Origin: an uncultured Acetatifactor sp.
GTDB taxonomy: Bacteria; Bacillota; Clostridia; Lachnospirales; Lachnospiraceae
Direction of reading: 5' to 3'
NCBI GenBank assembly: GCA_934433135.1
Contig: CAKRZO010000004.1
Location: 62,001-126,000 of the forward strand
Length of the DNA stretch: 64,000 nt
In this document: positions 60,678 to 64,000 of the stretch, piece by piece
Numbering within the stretch: the stretch's first letter is position 1
Layout of the letters: each line of letters begins with the position of its first letter
Program-made: the position numbers and the translations under genes
Notes under the pieces: model-generated
What the model was told of the DNA's origin: nothing
The model's database searches: none
What the model saw: only the letters and a program-made list of their open reading frames with translations

Positions 60678-60962
60678 ATGAAGCGGTGGTATAAATTAAG
60701 TGGTTTTGCAGCCATGGCCAGCATCGTAGTTACAGGGAAACTGATAGCGGATTCATTTGTGATGAAGGATGCTTATGTTTCTTATTATGTGTTGATCGGA
60801 ACCTTTGCCGTGGGTGCGATTGTATTTACGATTATTTATATGCTGCACGATCTGTTGGAAGCGGCAGACCGGCTGCGCGGCCAACAGGAGCTTATCCTTA
60901 AGAGGCAGGAGCAGCTGCTAAAAAAAATGGAAGATAGAGAAAAGATAGAACCGGAAAAATAG
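60678..60962 (+). CDS. Hypothetical two-helix membrane protein
   Basis: A 94-residue protein with two hydrophobic segments (about 8-25 and 36-56) and a charged, coiled-coil-prone C-terminal tail (LRGQQELILKRQEQLLKKME) that should face the cytoplasm. I do not recognise a family. GAGGGA precedes ATG and a strong promoter lies upstream, so it is likely expressed as a single gene. Confidence 0.7.
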   Translation: MKRWYKLSGFAAMASIVVTGKLIADSFVMKDAYVSYYVLIGTFAVGAIVFTIIYMLHDLLEAADRLRGQQELILKRQEQLLKKMEDREKIEPEK

Positions 60963-61235
60963 CAAAAATTACTATTGTATTTTAAGGCGTGATTGGCTAT
61001 AATAAGGTTAGCCTGGGATGTGCGATAACTCCTGTTTATTTTGAACCTACATTTACTTTAAACGGGATTCCTACATTGCCAAGTGGCTGTCAAGCCCTCA
61101 CTTCTGTACCTGTTTACATCGGTAAGCAGTGGTTCGCAGATGGATTGGAAGGGAAGGCAAAAGCTTTGGTTGCGGATTTACCCACCTGGCATACGCTAGG
61201 AGTCAAAAGGCAGGAAACGGCATTTCCGGGTTTTT

Positions 61236-61368
61236 TACATAAAAGATATTGCTGTACATAAGAAGTATTACGGTACATAAGAAGTATTACGGTACATAAG
61301 AAGTATTACGGTACATAAGAAGTATTACGGTACATAAGAAGTATTACGATACATAAGAGAGGTTACGA
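61236..61368. repeat. 19-bp tandem repeat, seven units
   Basis: The unit TACATAAGAAGTATTACGG occurs in tandem: four identical copies from 61255, a fifth with its last base changed, and diverged units at both ends (61236-61254 and 61350-61368). Each unit contains a near-palindromic GTA...TAC. No protein-coding role is evident. Confidence 0.9.
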
Positions 61369-61374
61369 AGGAAG

Positions 61375-61430
61375 AGAGCAATTTGATAAGCTGTATTTTG
61401 AAAAACAGCTTGCCGGATTGCTCTTGTTGT
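61375..61430 (+). terminator. Double-stem hairpin after the tandem repeat
   Basis: AGAGCAAT / ATTGCTCT (8 bp) encloses AAGCTGT / ACAGCTT (7 bp), with 5-nt internal loops on each side, followed by the T-rich TGTTGTTT. It may end transcription from 60678. Confidence 0.5.
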
Positions 61431-61564
61431 TTGCGAGAGCAGTTTGCGTGTGCGTTTATACGGATAGATTAGAAGTCGGCGGAAACTGTCAGACGTACGA
61501 ATGGCGCATGTAAGCTGCTGGAAAAGGCATTTGCGAAGAAAAATGGTAAAACAGGAGAAGCGGA

Positions 61565-63484
61565 ATGGGGGAAAAAAGGCGGATTCGAATTTGGGGAAGT
61601 GTGTTTCTGATTTCTTTTTTGGTTTTGGGAATGGTAAAGATCATCCTGCGGGAAAGAAGCGTCGAAGAAGGGGAATACCCGGGAGCAACAGAGCACGGAC
61701 AGAAAGTGATGAAAATTGCAGAAAACGTCTGGATTCTCGGACGAAAGGATGGCGGACTTTCGGTTTTTGAAGAGGGAGAGGAAAAAAGCTATTCTCTGGA
61801 AGAAGCCTTGCAAAGCGATGAGGCGTGCAGCGAGGTTCTGGCGGATCTGGTGCTTTTTGACAATCAGATTGTGCAAATACATAAAAAGACACAGAAAATA
61901 AGCGGAAAGCTGCTGAGCGCCGATTCCGGAGGAATCGAACTGGAAGGAAAAGGGCGGCTTTCTTTTTCACAGAAAGTAAAGGGATACCGGCTTTACGGCC
62001 GTATGCAGATGTGCGGCTATAAGGATCTTCTGATCGGGTACGATTCGGCCGACTTTGTCGTGGAAGACGGGGAAATCTGCGGAATCTTGATGGTAAAAGA
62101 AGAAGCCATGCAATCCATACGGGTTCTGATTTCCACAACGGGTTACCAAAGTCTTTTTCACAGACAGGCAAAGTTTGGCTGTGATACTGCCTATACCGTA
62201 TCTTACGGAGAAGGATCAAATGGATCAAACGGGGAGGAACACTTTCAGGCAGGAGAAGTTTTTAACATTTCCTGTGAGAGCGACCGCTTTTTGACAGGAA
62301 GAATCCAAATCAGACCGGATGTGTTGACTGGGAAAGTCAGCATTAACAGTGTGGAAAGAAATCAGGGGATTCCGTGTTTCAGGGGCTTTCTGGAACTGGT
62401 TTTGACGGAAGAAGGAATGGTAATCATAAATGAGCTGCCGCTGGAGGAATATCTGTACAGTGTGGTTCCCAGCGAAATGCCGGCTTCTTTTCCCAAAGAG
62501 GCGCTGAAAGCGCAGGCGGTCTGCGCCAGAACCTATGCCTACGGACACATGCTGCATGCTGCCTATCCGGGATACGGCGCCCATGTGGATGACAGCACAT
62601 CCTACCAGGTCTATAACAATATAGCGGAGCAGGAAAACGCCGTAAGCGCCGTAAGAGAGACCTACGGTGAACTTTTATATACCGGGGATATGACAGCGCT
62701 GGCAAATACCTATTATTATTCCACTTCCTGCGGAGCCGGGAGCGATGCCGGTGCCTTCAGCCCCGGAGGACAAGAGCAGTTATCCTATCTGAAACCGGAG
62801 TTTATAAACCGCAGCGCATGGATTCAGAAGACATCAACCGGAAAGCCGATGGGAGCAGAGGAACTTTCCGAAGAAGAAACATTCCGGCAGTTCATTCTGC
62901 AGACAAAAGAAGAGGACTATGAAAAGGACGAGGGATGGTACCGCTGGAGTTATGTTGTGGAAAAAGCAGATGAGAACAGGATGCTGTCTGTACTGCAAAA
63001 GCGTTATCGCAGCAGCCCAGGACTGATTTTAACCTACAGTAAAGAAAAGAATGACTATGTTAGTCAATATCCGGAAAAGTTGGGAAAGCTGAAAGATATC
63101 GCGATTGTAAAACGTGGTGCCGGAGGAGTTGCACAGGAACTGGTGCTGACCGGAGAAGAAGAAACGATAAAAGTCCTCTCGGAATACAATATCCGTTGTG
63201 TTTTAAACGACGGAAAGACAAAGGTTTGTAAGCAGGACGGGAAAGAGGTGCTGCTTTCTTCTCTTTTGCCCAGCGCTTTTTTTATAATAGAGACTGGAAA
63301 AGAGGGAGAAAATGTGGTAGGATATACCATAACAGGCGGAGGGTTCGGCCACGGTGTGGGAATGAGCCAGAATGCGGCCGGAATTATGGCCAGAGACGGT
63401 TTCAGTGCAGGAGAGATTCTTTCTTTCTTTTATCCGGGATGCATCCTTTGCAATGTGTATCAGATCGATCGGACTTCCTCATGA
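61565..63484 (+). CDS. SpoIID/LytB domain protein
   Basis: The 639-residue protein has a Lys/Arg-rich N-terminus and one membrane anchor (about 10-26), a long extracytoplasmic N-terminal region of unknown fold (about 30-220), and a SpoIID-type domain (about 235-635). The catalytic-type Glu is in LYSVVPSEMPASFPKEALKA and the conserved ends YTITGGGFGHGVGMSQNAAG and FFYPGC are present. SpoIID is a lytic transglycosylase that drives engulfment; this longer, non-clustered protein may instead act in vegetative wall remodelling. CAGGAG lies 7 nt before ATG. Confidence 0.9.
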   Translation: MGEKRRIRIWGSVFLISFLVLGMVKIILRERSVEEGEYPGATEHGQKVMKIAENVWILGRKDGGLSVFEEGEEKSYSLEEALQSDEACSEVLADLVLFDNQIVQIHKKTQKISGKLLSADSGGIELEGKGRLSFSQKVKGYRLYGRMQMCGYKDLLIGYDSADFVVEDGEICGILMVKEEAMQSIRVLISTTGYQSLFHRQAKFGCDTAYTVSYGEGSNGSNGEEHFQAGEVFNISCESDRFLTGRIQIRPDVLTGKVSINSVERNQGIPCFRGFLELVLTEEGMVIINELPLEEYLYSVVPSEMPASFPKEALKAQAVCARTYAYGHMLHAAYPGYGAHVDDSTSYQVYNNIAEQENAVSAVRETYGELLYTGDMTALANTYYYSTSCGAGSDAGAFSPGGQEQLSYLKPEFINRSAWIQKTSTGKPMGAEELSEEETFRQFILQTKEEDYEKDEGWYRWSYVVEKADENRMLSVLQKRYRSSPGLILTYSKEKNDYVSQYPEKLGKLKDIAIVKRGAGGVAQELVLTGEEETIKVLSEYNIRCVLNDGKTKVCKQDGKEVLLSSLLPSAFFIIETGKEGENVVGYTITGGGFGHGVGMSQNAAGIMARDGFSAGEILSFFYPGCILCNVYQIDRTSS

Positions 63485-63571
63485 GGAAAGATTGGGTCTG
63501 TACATCCCGCATGCCGGAAAAGGCGGGAGCATAATAAATGCCGGAGAATGAGAAAGCAGGAGGTTTAGGCG

Positions 63572-64000
63572 TTGCATAAGCTATACAGATTATTCCGGGA
63601 TTTCAGTATTAAGATGGGGAAACAGAATATCAGCGCTTTTGCAGCAAGCACGGCTTTCTTTCTTTTTTTGTCGCTGGTCCCTATGTTAATTTTGGTTTGT
63701 ACCGTGATCCCCTATACCCCTTTGACAGAAGAAAATCTTGTAACAGCCGTAACGGATGTTTTGCCCGATATAGTCGATCCGCTGGCAGAAAGCCTGATTG
63801 CCGAAGTCTATGCCAAATCTGCGGGAATTCTGTCTTTGGCGGCAGTTGCCACCATGTGGTCCGCAGGAAAAGGAGTCCTTGCCCTGATCAGAGGATTAAA
63901 TGCCATTAATGATGTGGAAGAGAAACGTAATTATTTCCTTTTGCGGGTGGTTGCTTCCTTTTATACCATCATTATGCTGTGCGTGTTGATTTTGTCTTTG
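63572..64000 (+). CDS. YihY/BrkB (UPF0761) family membrane protein, N-terminal part
   Basis: The frame opens with TTG at 63572, 8 nt after AGGAGG, and runs off the window after 143 codons. The visible part includes FAASTAFFLFLSLVPMLI (first membrane segment, about 29-46) and MWSAGKGVLALIRGLNAI (about 94-111), typical of YihY/BrkB-type inner-membrane proteins of unknown biochemical function. The older ribonuclease BN name for this family is considered wrong. Confidence 0.85.
   Translation, partial: MHKLYRLFRDFSIKMGKQNISAFAASTAFFLFLSLVPMLILVCTVIPYTPLTEENLVTAVTDVLPDIVDPLAESLIAEVYAKSAGILSLAAVATMWSAGKGVLALIRGLNAINDVEEKRNYFLLRVVASFYTIIMLCVLILSL

Larger units (their letters stand above)
60963..61564. 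other. 602-bp region without a convincing gene
   Basis: It holds a 19-bp tandem repeat (61236-61368), a double-stem hairpin (61375-61424) and a weak family A-like word (TACGAATGGCGCATG near 61497). A 90-codon frame at 60989-61261 has no usable ribosome-binding site, ends in the tandem repeat and matches nothing I know. Confidence 0.55.

Noticed and set aside
60989..61261. 90-codon open frame starting with GTG
   Set aside because: No ribosome-binding site, no family resemblance, and it ends in the tandem repeat. It is treated as part of the gene-free stretch.
61255..61349. Replication iterons
   Set aside because: No replication initiator gene or AT-rich origin signature lies next to the repeats, and the surroundings are ordinary chromosomal genes.
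61236..61368. CRISPR array
   Set aside because: The repeats are 19 bp and directly adjacent with no spacers, and there are no cas genes.

Overview
The window looks like chromosomal DNA of an anaerobic, low-to-medium GC Clostridia bacterium, most likely a Lachnospiraceae relative. The reasons are: a single-chain glycyl-tRNA synthetase, an era/YqzL-like/recO cluster, scpA-scpB beside S11 D,D-carboxypeptidases, an ATP-type PEP carboxykinase, a giant 2-hydroxyacyl-CoA dehydratase activase, a Na+-pumping biotin decarboxylase operon, ispH overlapping a four-domain S1 protein gene, SpoIID/SleB-type wall enzymes, a Bce-type peptide-resistance module, and many AGGAGG-type ribosome-binding sites. I see no transposase, phage module, CRISPR array, rRNA or tRNA.

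Layout. 1-3608: C-terminal part of a large SMC-like ATPase (start outside the window). 3645-11368: MATE transporter, birA, bioY with a BirA operator on its promoter, and a 1436-residue activase. 11640-19611: rhomboid-like membrane protein, a sigma-factor-like protein without region 4 and its coupled partner, an M16C peptidase behind a nine-codon leader ORF, a DUF4349-like lipoprotein, era, a YqzL-like protein and recO. 19794-25196: lipoprotein, glyS, alaS, rpsU. 25350-30435: two D,D-carboxypeptidases flanking a phosphoesterase and scpAB. 30755-36173: five-gene Na+-translocating decarboxylase operon carrying both an MmdA-type and an OadA-type carboxyltransferase. 36379-41979: TetR and RpiR regulators, YhiN-type flavoprotein, cmk, ispH, S1 protein. 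42108-51183: YprB-like nuclease, pckA, SleB-like hydrolase, thrC, citrate synthase, aminopeptidase P. 51187-55818: response regulator, histidine kinase and BceAB-like ABC transporter. 55894-60579: AraC regulator and GDP-fucose synthesis (gmd, fcl, manC). 60678-64000: small membrane protein, a 602-bp gene-free stretch with a 19-bp tandem repeat, a SpoIID/LytB-domain protein, and the start of a YihY/BrkB-family gene.

How the genes connect. BirA, BioY, the biotin carrier protein and the carboxyltransferases form one biotin-dependent economy. PckA, citrate synthase and the oxaloacetate-type carboxyltransferase meet at oxaloacetate. The two-component system most likely switches on the adjacent ABC transporter through a 21-bp-spaced direct repeat upstream of its promoter.

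The most unusual non-coding content is a set of dispersed repeats: a GTAACAGTTCAG-ended palindromic family (full, short and solo-end copies, one apparently absorbed into the 3' end of gmd), a second family of long hairpins based on GGACTCATG/CATGAGTCC (one with a nested multi-hairpin insert), and a two-copy 34-bp palindrome. No wholly new multi-gene system is proven here. The best candidates for novelty are these repeat families, the truncated SMC-like ATPase with Asp-Asn at its Walker B position, the sigma-like/partner gene pair, and the rhomboid-like protein without a visible catalytic serine motif.
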